From Oidiodendron maius Zn (Eukaryota; Ascomycota; Leotiomycetes; Myxotrichaceae): a stretch of DNA of 64,000 nucleotides. The notes under the pieces are model-generated. The model was given only the letters and a program-made list of their open reading frames with translations, made no database searches and was not told where the DNA came from. Where the stretch lies: NCBI GenBank assembly GCA_000827325.1, contig KN832876.1, forward strand, positions 1,240,001 through 1,304,000, written 5' to 3'. Each line of letters starts with the position of its first letter. Positions within the stretch are counted from its first letter, which is position 1. Of the stretch, positions 1 through 9,769 are shown one piece after another. The translations under genes and the position numbers were made by a program.

Positions 1-2
1 AC

Positions 3-566
3 TGTGGCTACCGCTCCAACGAGGTCAAGACCGGTGGCGAGGTTCCGGGAAAGGGCAAGATAATCACCTTGAGTGTCGACTCGGCAGCCGATCTCGCACG
101 CGACATTCTGAAATCTGAGTCCTGCGCCATGGAATGCCCCGAGCTGAAGCTCGAGGTCCAGCCAGGCACGCTCGGCGGTCGCTTCACCACCGTCGAGGGA
201 CTCCTCACACAGGTCCGTGACGATTTGCACCAGCAGGTCTTCGACGTCGGCGAGGATGCGGACGAAGGCGGCGATTCCCTCCCTTCCGCTATGAAGGACA
301 AGTGGAAGTCATTTTTTGACGACGTCGGTGATGCCATCAAGGGCGAGAAGAAGTTTACAATCATCCTTAGAGATCCCTTGGCCAGCAGCTATGTCCAAAA
401 CCTGTGCCTGCCTGACGACGACCCGCAGATCCAGACGGAGGACTATGAGAGAACTGCGGAAGAGGAAGAGGATCTCGGCTTGACAGATATGAAGACCGAG
501 GGATATGCAGATGAGGCTGCAGAGGAAAGAAAGGAGGCTCAAGCAGAGAGCAAGATTGCAGAGTAA
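3..566 (+). CDS. zpr1: ZPR1 zinc-finger protein, C-terminal part
   Basis: The 3' part of a gene that starts left of the window. It enters in frame with CGYRSNEVKTGG, the end of the second ZPR1-type zinc finger, whose first cysteines lie outside the window. The rest is the C-terminal ZPR1 domain and the conserved stretch DPLASSYVQNLCLP, followed by EDYERT and DLGLTDMKTEGY, then an acidic Glu-rich tail. ZPR1 is known as an eEF1A-binding protein that helps newly made elongation factor fold and moves between cytoplasm and nucleus. About 187 residues are seen, with no intron in this part. It is convergent with the minus-strand gene that ends at 1167. The family call is firm; the 5' structure cannot be seen. 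Confidence 0.95.
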   Translation, partial: CGYRSNEVKTGGEVPGKGKIITLSVDSAADLARDILKSESCAMECPELKLEVQPGTLGGRFTTVEGLLTQVRDDLHQQVFDVGEDADEGGDSLPSAMKDKWKSFFDDVGDAIKGEKKFTIILRDPLASSYVQNLCLPDDDPQIQTEDYERTAEEEEDLGLTDMKTEGYADEAAEERKEAQAESKIAE

Positions 567-1166
567 TGGTGGATCATGGCATAGACTTATTCAACTAGAC
601 AGGGGGATAGCTTCATTGGCTAAGAGCGCTAATCCATAAACATCTACCATCATATCTGATCCTCGTCTTTGAGTGCCCAAATGGTACTGAATGCTTACTC
701 ACGTTGCCATTGCAGGGAATGCATTAATAGGGCTACTTTTATTCCGATTCGCAGGAGGCCTAATACTCTGTGAATATCCCACAGGTCGAGATCCCAAGTT
801 ACACAGATGAATACCATTCTCAGTGACAAGTAATATATTCTTTCAAGATCATCTAGCACGCAAAACTAAAAGTAGGACCAATAGGAAAGGTCTATTTGTA
901 AACACAAGAGCCAACCAGATACAGCTAGGGAACGCTTTTTGCAAGATGCCTCCCCAACCACCGGTCCATTGTGCAAAAAAATATATATATATTTTGGGAC
1001 AAAATCAAACACGGCGAGCAATGAGTAAAACCAACCCATGTCGCGTAGCAATTACATTAGAATAGACAAGACCGCCGCCCATAGTCCAGCGATCTAATAA
1101 CCATGCGCCTACTAGTGAATAAATGCTTGCAAGTCCAAACAAACACGAGTTTGCAACCCTCTCGTT
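567..1166. other. Convergent 3' intergenic region
   Basis: Lies between two genes that end towards each other, so it should hold two 3' untranslated regions. It is AT-rich and contains a short AT dinucleotide run near 978-993. The short open frames in it have no recognisable content. I see no further gene. Confidence 0.6.
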
Positions 1167-3475
1167 TCAAAAGAATACCGGCCTTGTTAAGACGCGGTAC
1201 TCCACAAAGTCCTCACCATCGATGCATAGTATCTGTGCCTGGCTGACCAACTTGCCCTGGAAGGGCCCGCTGGGCTTTCTCTCATATTTGATGCCGTTGT
1301 GATATTTGACCTCATCGTTAGGGGGTGTGCCCGGGAGCGTGGCAGCCTGCTGAGCAACCCAGACCTTGTTCAACTTCTTGATATTATTTCGCAGCTCTTG
1401 TTGGGCAGCTTCTTGCACGACCGCTTCAGCCATTGCCACCTCCTTTCTGGTCTTCTCGTGCTGTCTCTCGCGGGCTTCGACCTTCTCCCTCCTGAGTCGC
1501 TGAGTGGTAGTTGCCGACTCAGCTTGTGCTTGTTGTCGAGCTGTCTGAGTTCTCGAGCTATGTCGGACTTCAACCTCTGTGGGGCTCTGGTGACTCTGGT
1601 CGATTCCGACCCCGTTACTCAGACCCTCCGAAGCGACAAACTCTTTAGCTTCTCTGATTGCCTTTGCCTCGTTGGCTTTTCGTTCTTTGTCTGTTTCTTT
1701 GTGCTCAAGATCTCGTTGACGGATGCGGACGTATTCCTTGATCTCTGGCCGACTCATGCCCTGCAGCTGCGGCTCAAATACAACCTTGTCATAATGCAGC
1801 CAGAGGGCGCCAGCACCAACTGGAAAATTGCCATCGACATATCGCCCGTCTCTCGTAACCCTCTGTACTTTGACTCGGAAGCAGTCCGTTCCTCCAACAA
1901 CCCCATACACGGCGTGCTTATCTTCATCGCGAACCTCAGATGAATCTGCCCAGTAGCCAAGAAGCACTCCGGTTGGCTTGGTATCAGCAGAGGGAGAAGA
2001 TTTTGGAGTCGCAGGAGATGCAGCGTTAACTGCTTTGAAACTTGGTGTCTGATTCATGGGATGACGGGGAAGCGACTGCCGATGCTGAGAGGATCGACCA
2101 GTTGATGGGCGTTGAGCGAACCCCTTTGTTGGGGGAGTTGTCATCTCGTGGGCACCTATATCCTGGATTATAGACCGTGCACGCACGACAGCTTTCGTGT
2201 CTGCCTGTTGCCGCTCTTCTTCGGTGGCCTCGGGCTGTGCCTCAGATCGGATTCTCACGTACTCCTTTATCTCTGATGCGTTGAGCGACGCGAGGTGAGA
2301 ATCAAAGAGGATGCGAGAGAAGGTAACCCAGCACCCTCCCGGGCCGAGAGGGATGTTGCCGATAAGCTCTTCACCTCGGCGGTTCATACCGTAAATCCTA
2401 GTGCGAAGTCTGTCGTGAATGTCGATAAAGCCAAAAATAACATGTTTGTCGTCATCATTGGGCTGGTCCGAGTCGCGCCAGACTCCGATGATGACGCCTC
2501 GGATCTTTTGAGACTGCTTGGGGCGCTTTATAGAAGGCTCTTCAGAACGCAGTTGCTCATCTGCGTTGTAATTCACAGTAGAAGAGCGCTTGCGCTTAGG
2601 GAAATCGGGGACAACATCCTCTTCATCCTCATCCACGGCATGTCCGTTCTGGACTGGCAAGGGCGGAATGTTGGCGGGCGCATCTTCTTGAGGCCCTTCG
2701 ACAATTATGCCCTTTGCATCCTGTGCATGGTCAGTCACGGGATCGCAAAATACTTGAGCGGTACAAGTTGTGACAATAATAGGATACGGGCCTGAGATAT
2801 ACTCACCTCAGCAGGGGCGGCGACACCCAGAGAGTTGCCATGCGTGTCGCGAAGGGGCGTGGTTCTGGGGGACATTCTGTCGCAGGGTCATTTAGTGGAT
2901 GGTTTGGAAACAACCTGGTTTTGTGTAGCCGAGGAGCAAAATAAATGCAAGATGTTACAGACGTGGCAGCTTGAGAGTCGCGATAAGGGAAAACAAAGCG
3001 AGAAAACAAAGTAGGTCCAACTTGACTCTTTTAGCAGCGGAGGAAGCGGAAGACGCGACGGATGAGTGATAAAAAGAGTAAGAGTAGTGTCGCGTGTTAT
3101 CGCGGTGGCTTTTGATGATTACTGTGCAAGGTTTCTTTCTCGGAAGTTCTTACAAACGGGGGGTTGCTGAAGTAGTGTAGGTATAGGGTTTATATGACAA
3201 ATTATGGTGTGAGGAACGGAAATAGTTTCGCTTGAAACAGTCATAGGTAAAAATAAAATAAAATAAAAGGTCGAGGTGAAATGACGCCTTGCGAGTAAAG
3301 CATGAGGGACGCGTGGAAACGACGATGAGGTACCATGTAGCAGTACCAAAGGAGCAAGGGTAATATATACTGACCTGGCTGGAGGAGGGGGGGCGTGTGG
3401 CGACTCGAGATCCATGGAGTCGACACTCGGAGGCGTCACCTGCGACTCGGAGCTTGAGGAGGTCAGAGGCTCCAT
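1167..3475 (-). CDS. Fungal protein with two copies of an unnamed ~84-residue unit
   Basis: I do not recognise a named family. Proposed exons on the minus strand are 3475-3375, 2876-2807 and 2720-1167. The borders are GTCAGT/ACAG (498 nt) and GTGAGT/ACAG (86 nt), and the joined frame gives 574 residues. A shorter form could start at Met 2875 (540 residues). Residues about 132-217 and 307-392 are two ungapped copies of one unit that opens with GVxxGxWxDS, has DKH in the middle and closes with the identical EIKEYVRIR. Between and after them lie low-complexity, charged and coiled-coil-like stretches. KRKR and KRPK-like basic runs at the N-terminal side suggest a nuclear protein. The C-terminus (EDFVEYRVLTRP) looks folded. 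Function is unknown; duplication of the unit is directly visible. Confidence 0.8.
3250..3268. repeat. AAAAT/AAATA short tandem repeat
   Basis: A run of AAAAT-type units inside the proposed first intron of the two-unit protein gene. Simple slippage sequence with no evident role. Confidence 0.7.
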
Positions 3476-4338
3476 GGCTGGGGTTGGTGATGGTTAAGGT
3501 TGGGGAGGACCGTCCAGATGGCGTGTCGAGCAGGCGTTATTGAGAAGGGAGTTTTTTTTATTACGGGGATGGGAGGGGGTTGTGGTGGGTTAAGAGAGGA
3601 GAAGGCGGAAAACTGAGACAGAGGCTAAAAACAAGCTGAGGGAGAAGAGGAAGGTGAGGATGAAGGACGTGGAAAGAGAGAGAGAAAGTGAAGATGAACA
3701 AGACTGGGAAGAATAATTTCAATCAGGTCAATCAATCAATCAATGCAAGCGAAAGAGCAGGTCGAAACGTGCGAAGAGGGCGCTAGTCCGATTCCGCCGC
3801 TATGGGAGTGACGAGTGGAAGGGCGGGCAGTTGTGTTGCAAGGGGGGAAATGGAAAATTCATAAAGGGGATTTGGGTTGGGGCCGCGCTATTATTGATTG
3901 ATTGACTGATGGACTGATTCACTAACTGATAGACTTGGCGGGCGGATTGATATGGAGCGAGCGAGGGAATCAATCACAATCACCTAATATGAGAGGCAGC
4001 AGGCAGTGCACCCATACAACCGGCCGGCCTCCATTGGACTCTGGTCATCCTTGTTTGTAGCGCTGCAGCTAACCGGCCATACATACATTCATCATTTCAG
4101 GCCCTCGTCATCTTGACGAGGGCCAGTTTCCCCAAATGCCCACGCCCACTGGGCTTTCTACTCCCAGCAGGTCCAGGGCAACCGCTCGAGGCATGCAGAA
4201 AACGGGTGGTCTGGTAGCACAGGACATGCTGCCACCGTCGTCGTCGGCCTAGCTAGAGTTGGTTTGTGTATGTGTTGTACGTCTTTGCCAGGTAGAGCTA
4301 CACACAGCGAACACAGTTGCCTCCAAGTCTGCTGTGTC
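3476..4338. other. Upstream region with CAAT/GATT-type simple repeats
   Basis: Promoter and leader of the minus-strand two-unit gene, and 3' flank of sen54. It holds a perfect TCAA tandem run (3728-3744) and a degenerate GATT/GACT-type run (3893-3934). Purine-rich stretches at 3590-3710 would be pyrimidine-rich on the transcribed strand, as is common in fungal leaders. No gene is supported here. Confidence 0.55.
3728..3744. repeat. TCAA microsatellite
   Basis: Four perfect TCAA units in the upstream region. A looser run of related GATT/GACT units lies about 150 bases further on. Confidence 0.75.
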
Positions 4339-5727
4339 TCACGCCCCGCGGCCTGTTCCTCTCCCTCGCCCTCTCCCTCGCCCTCGCCCACTGCCACCTC
4401 CTCCTCCCCTTCGTCGAGTCCCTCCCCCCTTTGCGCTGTGGCCGCTCCCTCCATCGAACCTCTCGTACAATTTCTCTTCTCCGAAGGCCGCTTCGCTTAG
4501 CTGCAAATAGCTAATCACGCCCTGGTCAACTACGGCCAGAACCACATTGCGCCAGCCATGTTGCAGCCTCTGGTAAGTCTTTTGCGGCCCCGTCAGGCCA
4601 GCACTGGGTGGCTCCCACCGCGCGCTCTCAAACAGCGAGGTCATTTGCACGAGGGTGGGAATGGTGCTGAAACGTGCGTCAGTTATCGCCATACGGAAGT
4701 CAGAAGGGCCAGGGCTGCTCTTGGCGAACGTAGGGATTTTCGTGGGCCTCCATAGGTCAAAGACAATGCGGTATGGGAACTCGGGGTTTTGTGAGACGCT
4801 GTTCGGAGTTGGGGATGGCTTGTGTCTTGGGATGATTGCGATCTGCCGGTAGATAGAATTGTAAGAGCGGTACATCCCGGTCTGTACCAGAGGGCCGTCT
4901 GCAGCATGCTTGACATCCTCCTCAGCAAAGAACCTGCCAAAAAGCCAGGTGAAGAGACTTGGTGACTCAGTCGTCGCCTCAACTGCCAGTCTGGACACCG
5001 GTGCCGTGGGTTCCCACTCAGGCGCTCGCAAGACCACATATCCGGTCCTCTTGAGATTGGCGTAAACTATGTATCTCTCGAGACTGACCTTGCCCTTGTC
5101 GCTATCTTGTCCTACGAACATGGCATAGGCAGCCTGAAGACTCATAGGGGCCTCTTCATCCTCCACGCCCGTCTCGTCTTGGTATCGTAATATTTCATCG
5201 CTCTTTTCCTTGCCTAGAATCCTATTAAAGGTGGAGGGCAAGGGCCATCGCAAATCTAAATTTCCTCTCTCGAGCAAGTACAGCGCTTCTTCTGGCAACA
5301 ACCATAGAGTTGTGCGCTTCTTCCCCAACGTAGTCTTTCCCATAGTTCGGAAATGCGGCCCTTTGGATGACTCGACTAGGACGACATGGTCATCATCGAG
5401 GCCTTTCCTCCACTCCTCGACAACGGCTTTATCTCTATCCAGCCCCTCCATGCCATAATAGAAGGCCTTTACATGTACCCTTGGGGTGTGGATCCGGGTG
5501 TAATCCAAGGCATCATGCATAGCCTGCCTACTAGCGCTCAGTAGGTCATCTTGGTGCTTTGTCCCATGCCGCTCAAAGTCCTTCTCCCCACGCTTTGGGA
5601 TTTGGTAACCAGATTTAGCCGTCAAAGACGCCAGGAGGAGGAAGTCTTGTGTCTCGTCGCTTGGGTCATGGTCTTCGTCTACATTGGATTGTGCGTTGAA
5701 GGGTGGGTCTTCGTCGATGTCCGCCAT
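4339..5727 (-). CDS. sen54: tRNA-splicing endonuclease subunit Sen54
   Basis: Single exon, 462 residues, start ATG at 5727. Residues about 50-95 match the Sen54 N-terminal domain, with the typical KHQDDLLSASRQAMHDAL stretch preceded by an acidic leader. Later conserved parts include TTLWLLPEEALYLLERG and, in the C-terminal half, RIVFDLWRP and FRMAITDAR. Sen54 is a structural, non-catalytic subunit of the Sen2-Sen34-Sen15-Sen54 enzyme that cuts introns from pre-tRNAs. The last ~35 residues are an unusual low-complexity tail of RG dipeptides encoded by a CCCTCG-type repeat (about 4360-4400). RG tails often bind RNA, but whether this one does is inference. A tRNA-like sequence that itself has an intron lies about 0.7 kb upstream; I take that as coincidence. 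Confidence 0.93.
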   Translation of the reverse strand: MADIDEDPPFNAQSNVDEDHDPSDETQDFLLLASLTAKSGYQIPKRGEKDFERHGTKHQDDLLSASRQAMHDALDYTRIHTPRVHVKAFYYGMEGLDRDKAVVEEWRKGLDDDHVVLVESSKGPHFRTMGKTTLGKKRTTLWLLPEEALYLLERGNLDLRWPLPSTFNRILGKEKSDEILRYQDETGVEDEEAPMSLQAAYAMFVGQDSDKGKVSLERYIVYANLKRTGYVVLRAPEWEPTAPVSRLAVEATTESPSLFTWLFGRFFAEEDVKHAADGPLVQTGMYRSYNSIYRQIAIIPRHKPSPTPNSVSQNPEFPYRIVFDLWRPTKIPTFAKSSPGPSDFRMAITDARFSTIPTLVQMTSLFESARWEPPSAGLTGPQKTYQRLQHGWRNVVLAVVDQGVISYLQLSEAAFGEEKLYERFDGGSGHSAKGGGTRRRGGGGGSGRGRGRGRGRGTGRGA

Positions 5728-6443
5728 GGCAAAGCACGGGGTAGTTCTAGATATGTCGAGCGTTGCTAGCTTGACGGTGGAAACTCACTCTCCGCTGGAA
5801 AGTTTTTGGACCTCTCAGCCTTGCCCGTCAGGCTAAGCCAGGCCAACTCGGCTGTGTGGGAGCTGGGGCCGACTTTTCTGGTACACCATCACAAATAATA
5901 ACTTATCTCATTGATAATTGATTTTGCTTGCGGAATATTAACCGTATTGAATCACCAATCTTCAGACTTCAGATTTACAATCTTTCCCAGCCTAAGAAGA
6001 GCAGCGCCAAGATTGCCTGACTTGCACGTAGACCAAATTGGTCACCCGTTACGACATTGGCTGGCGTTGGGCTAGCATTAGGTTCACAAAACACTGCTAC
6101 TGTACTAATTCAATTAAATGGCTTTCAAGGTAAATATGATGGGAAATATTATAGTTCATTGCGCCTTAAGTAAATAGGATACTTTAATAGAATATGCCGT
6201 AAAGGAAATGATCAAAGAGGCGACTGGTGCTTGCCGATTGGCGAAAACGAAGCGTATCTCTCACTTTAAGTGGTTAATTTAGCGAAAACACGTGATCAAC
6301 AAGCTTGTAATCGTAATACTTGTAATAAGGATTTTCAGTCACCTTTATGCCCGCTTAGCTGTAGGTCTACCTGCAGTGGCATATTAATCCAGGGGGTGTA
6401 TGTACTTCTAGAGCAACACATTGAGTTTATTGCTAATCACTGT
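5728..6443. other. AT-rich upstream region of sen54
   Basis: Holds the sen54 promoter, then AT-rich sequence from about 6060 to 6440 with no open frame of note. A CACGTG hexamer sits at 6289-6294. Composition changes abruptly at the tRNA-like sequence. I see no gene or recognisable mobile element. Confidence 0.5.
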
Positions 6444-6547
6444 TAATAGTTGGCCGAGTGGTTAAGGCGCTGTGTTTAGGTAATCCGTCAGGAAACCTTC
6501 ACTTTCCGCAGTGGGAAACCGCGCAGGTTCGAATCCTGCAGCCCTCA
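6444..6547 (+). pseudogene. tRNA-Leu(TAG)-like sequence with 25-nt intron and unpaired acceptor stem
   Basis: A class II tRNA body is present: box A TGGCCGAGTGG at 6451, D stem GCC/GGC, anticodon stem CTGTG (6470-6474) with CGCAG (6507-6511), anticodon TAG at 6477-6479, and an intron at 6481-6505 after the base 3' of the anticodon. A long variable arm TGGGAAACCGC and a perfect T arm GCAGG-TTCGAAT-CCTGC follow. The 3' acceptor strand AGCCCTC plus discriminator A (to 6547) would need GAGGGCT at the 5' end, but 6444-6450 reads TAATAGT and pairs at only two of seven positions. A T9 run follows. It is either a tRNA whose 5' acceptor strand was lost or replaced, or a tRNA-derived relic. Confidence 0.7.
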
Positions 6548-6559
6548 AAGCGCACATAA

Positions 6560-6568
6560 TTTTTTTTT
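6560..6568 (+). terminator. RNA polymerase III T-run terminator
   Basis: Nine consecutive T residues begin 13 bases after the discriminator base of the tRNA-Leu-like sequence, the usual place and form of a Pol III stop. It suggests the locus is, or recently was, transcribed as a tRNA gene. Confidence 0.7.
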
Positions 6569-7357
6569 GGAGTATTGTTTTGACTTGCCGGGAGTCCTTC
6601 AACACGTACCCGGAACATGGCTTTTAGCGAGGAAGACAACGTGCTGAAATGATAAGCGAGGGGGAGTATCTGTCGTGTCGTAATTTGTCCAGTTTTGATT
6701 GCAGGTAGTGCCAAGATATTAGGAAGTTGGAGTAAGTCTCTATGCAAGGTCTCGTAGTGCATGTCTTAGTTTGCTGGAGTGATTTCACAGGCGTATTTTT
6801 GGTTGTCATAACCTCGCATTGCATTTTTAGTGCAAGGTAAGTGCCGACTTGATCCGGAGTTGTGGTAGGCTACTGGTATGTGCCGAAGCGGTTGAAGACT
6901 TTATTTAATGCGCTTTACATATTCTATACTGTATATGAAGCTATTCCAGTACCTTCATGCAGTGTGAATAGGCTGAGTGAAGGCCAAGAGGTCACACTCC
7001 CGCTAAAGTGAGTGAATATTGGCTGCTTCCATCTTTGCATTCGAAGTCATCACGACTAAGCCATGTCGTACATATGGACACATCCCATGTGGACACATCC
7101 CATGTCATATCATCATATCAACCCCAGAGAACGCCGTCGCATGCAGTGTATCCTGGCTCAAATAAACCACGCCACAAACGAGGGCCCGCTGGCCGCCTGC
7201 CTGAACGCCATGATCCTGGACCTGGTTTCCCTGAGGTGATGGGGATCTTAAGGTAAGTCTTGGGTGTTGACGCATATCTCCTGAAATTTCAGGATACTCA
7301 CTATCCGCATCATTGCATAGAAGCCAACACCGAGATTAACGTAAGAGGTAATTTTGC
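6569..7357. other. Gap between tRNA-like locus and arrestin gene
   Basis: No supported gene. Contains a 15-bp direct repeat in two perfect copies (7076-7105) and the 3' flank of the minus-strand arrestin gene. Confidence 0.5.
7076..7105. repeat. 15-bp tandem duplication
   Basis: GGACACATCCCATGT occurs twice back to back without mismatch. Short and isolated; no sign that it belongs to a larger element. Confidence 0.75.
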
Positions 7358-8661
7358 TCACTCAATTACCATCTTCCGTTGCCCTCCAACCATCGTCCAT
7401 CCTAATGCTCGTAGGGCATCTCTGTCGTTTGCTCGTATTATCGTGCAAGCCGGTAGCATAGGGTTTTTTGCGTCAACATGAGCGGCCTCCTTCGCTGCAA
7501 ATTCGATTGCATCCATCTCCTCCTTGCAATCCTGCTGATCGAGGGGACAGACTACTATCGGCTGTCTTAATAGGATATCTCTAGACCCGGACATGTGTGC
7601 CTGAAAACGTTAGCTGATTTGACTATAGCCTAGCAGCCACCCTTACCTTGATTGTCAAGTAGAATTCAATCTTATAGAGAGATCCAGTCGTAGTGAACGA
7701 ATTGACTGAATACATCGGAAACCCAGGCTTCCCTCGACGGATAATGCCCTCGGCATCTCGTAACTCTTTGGCAGGAAATACAAGTCCCAGATTCGTAAAG
7801 TATCCAGTCTCCGGCAGCCTTACTCCAACAGTTTGCGTGTGCTTTGCAATTCGATTTACCTTTTTTGTCGGTTCGTCACCCTCAGGGTTATATGTGATCT
7901 CCTCTTCTATCCCGATAGTGATCTTCTGTATCATGACCTTCTTTGCCTTACTCATCCAGTTCGGGTTTGGTGACAGCTTTATGTAGACACTGACGGGGTC
8001 CAGAGGGCCGTATGACCATCGAGGTAATGATATACCGAGAGTCACTAAGTGATCTGCCGTCTTCTCAGCAGCTTCGGGTCGGTTGTACATCCCGAAAGTT
8101 GAAAGCGTATCGTATCTCTGTATCGGTACTGGAAACGCAAACTTCTTTTGTTCTTGTCCCTGTTGGACTGTAACTACTAGTTCATAGAAGGTCTCCGCTG
8201 TCCGACTGGGAAGCTGTAATGAAGCCGGTGGTATTCGCCTGTTGCTCTCTTCTCCTCCTCTACCAAACGGTATAAATAGCACAAATGGTAGATCCATCAA
8301 CACCACACTCTCGGCATCCTTCCCAGAGGGACACCGGAAGAGCAGCAGCTCCTTCCCCACAATATCTGTCGTCTCTCGCCGAGGCGTTCCTAGATGCTTC
8401 TTTGCGAGTGACTCTGCAGAAGGATGGATTGTTTCTCGCCGTTGTAGACAAATTCGGACTAAAGATATCGCTACAGGCGCGGACACGCCAGTGAGGGGCC
8501 TAATCTCTACCTTACCCTCTATGCGGGGCTTGAAGCCGATCTGTCAGTAAACGCACATAGAGCCGCGTGAAAAGAGAGCTTACCAAGGTCGCCGATATCC
8601 CGGGATAGCCCACGAGGAAGTTACTGTTGGGCGGCCCCGAGACTCTGACGAACGCGGCCAT
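7358..8661 (-). CDS. Arrestin-fold protein
   Basis: Exons 8661-8584, 8540-7647 and 7600-7358 join in phase 0 at both introns (43 and 46 nt) to give 404 residues. The protein opens with MAAFVRVSGPPNSNFLVGYP and carries an N-terminal arrestin-like half (RRETIHPSAESLAKKHLG, LPFVLFIPFGRG, ETFYELVVTV) and a C-terminal half (YDTLSTFGMYNRPEAAE, LPRWSYGPLDPVSVYIKLSP). I see no PPxY motif, unlike the CreD-type arrestin near 19 kb, so a role as a Nedd4/Rsp5 ligase adaptor is less certain. Alpha-arrestins usually act at the plasma membrane and endosomes in transporter sorting. It is divergent from the cyclophilin gene, with 564 bp between the start codons. The family is clear; the exact orthologue is not. 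Confidence 0.88.
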
Positions 8662-9225
8662 ATTGTCCAGGGCTCACGGCGCCCCTACCGCGCGGTGTGC
8701 GCCAAGACGACAGCGCTGCTGACCGACAGCGTGATATGGATGCGATCTTGGGATCGCATAGAGTGAAGGCGTGGGCACGGCGTGTGGCGATCCAGGGTTG
8801 GGCAGGTACAAAGAGCTCGTCGTCACCATAAGCAATAGGGAGTTGTCGGCAACAATGGGAACAGTTGGTTGAGAACGGACGCAGGCGCTTGGGTCCCGAT
8901 CGCCTCTCTAGACGGTCCTGGGAGAGCAGGTAGACGTTAAGGCAAATTGCACGAGATGCAGACGGATCCCAGGGTCGATCGCGTTCATAAGCAAGAAGAA
9001 CACTCCAGAACGCTGGCCCAGGCTTGATAGGAATCGATGTCGCTTATGACCAACTCGGGCTGAGAGTTGACGGAAGCTACCTTAACTGGGGGGGCATAAA
9101 AATGAGCCCCGCCTCGGCCGGCGACGCGCTTCTATTTGCTCGGTGCAGCCCTATGAGACTTGATAGTCGACCTCACACGACCACGGCCACGACGACGATG
9201 CTGGCGAGTGCTGACGCGCCCCATC
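8662..9225. promoter_or_regulatory. Shared upstream region, arrestin and cyclophilin
   Basis: 564 bp between divergent start codons, so it must hold both promoters and leaders. GC-rich near both ends. I cannot point to a convincing TATA box or factor site. Confidence 0.5.
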
Positions 9226-9769
9226 ATGTCTGTCACTCTACACACCAACCTCGGCGACATCAAGATCGAGGTTTTCTGCGACAGCGTGCCAAAGACCGCA
9301 GAGGTACCGTCCAACACTCTCCACAGAAGAGCATCTCATGCTGACCAGTCTGTAACAGAACTTCCTGGCTCTCTGTGCATCGGGCTATTACGATGGCTCC
9401 CTATTCCACAGGCTCATACCTAATTTTATGATCCAGACCGGGGCGCCTCCATCGCAGCCGAAAGGGGGCCAGTCTATATGGGAAGAACCGTTTGAAGACG
9501 AAATTCGCCCCGCCCTTCGACACAACGCCCGAGGGATCGTGAGCATGGCGAACAAAGGGCCCGCGACAAATGGAAGCCAGTTCTTCATCTGCTTCGATAA
9601 GGCTCCACATTTGGATGGTAAGAATACCGTCTTCGGCCACATCCTTGGGGACGACAGTTTAGAGACCCTAACGAAAATGGAGGCTGTTGAGGTGGATAAG
9701 AAAAGCCGGCCTAAGGAGGAAATCAAAATTGAGAACGTCACGATCCATGCGAATCCGCTGGCAGACTGA
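9226..9769 (+). CDS. cyp10: Cyclophilin-type peptidyl-prolyl isomerase, PPIL3/Cyp10-like
   Basis: Exons 9226-9303 and 9359-9769, with a 55-nt intron (GTACCG..ACAG), give 162 residues, the usual length for single-domain PPIL3 proteins. It begins MSVTLHTNLGDIKIEVFCD and continues NFLALCASGYYDGSLFHR, the PPIL3 pattern. The catalytic Arg is in FHR, with FMIQ and the NGSQFFI block following. The tryptophan that confers cyclosporin binding in cyclophilin A is His here (APHLDGKNTVFG), so drug sensitivity may be low. One departure is RLIPNFMIQTGAPPSQPKGG where many homologues have NIKGFMIQGGDPTGTGKGG. PPIL3 relatives are found with the spliceosome, so a nuclear role is likely. Confidence 0.93.

Noticed and set aside
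1299-1943. 214-codon plus-strand open frame
   Set aside because: It lies antisense to the last exon of the two-unit protein, and its composition (Leu/Cys/Ser-rich) is that expected of a shadow frame.
2295-2795. 166-codon plus-strand open frame
   Set aside because: Antisense to coding sequence of the two-unit protein.
4259-4514. Overlapping plus-strand frames rich in Pro/Ser
   Set aside because: They arise from the simple repeat that encodes the RG tail of Sen54 on the other strand.
7076-7105. Start of a CRISPR-like or satellite array
   Set aside because: Only two adjacent copies without spacers, in a fungal genome.
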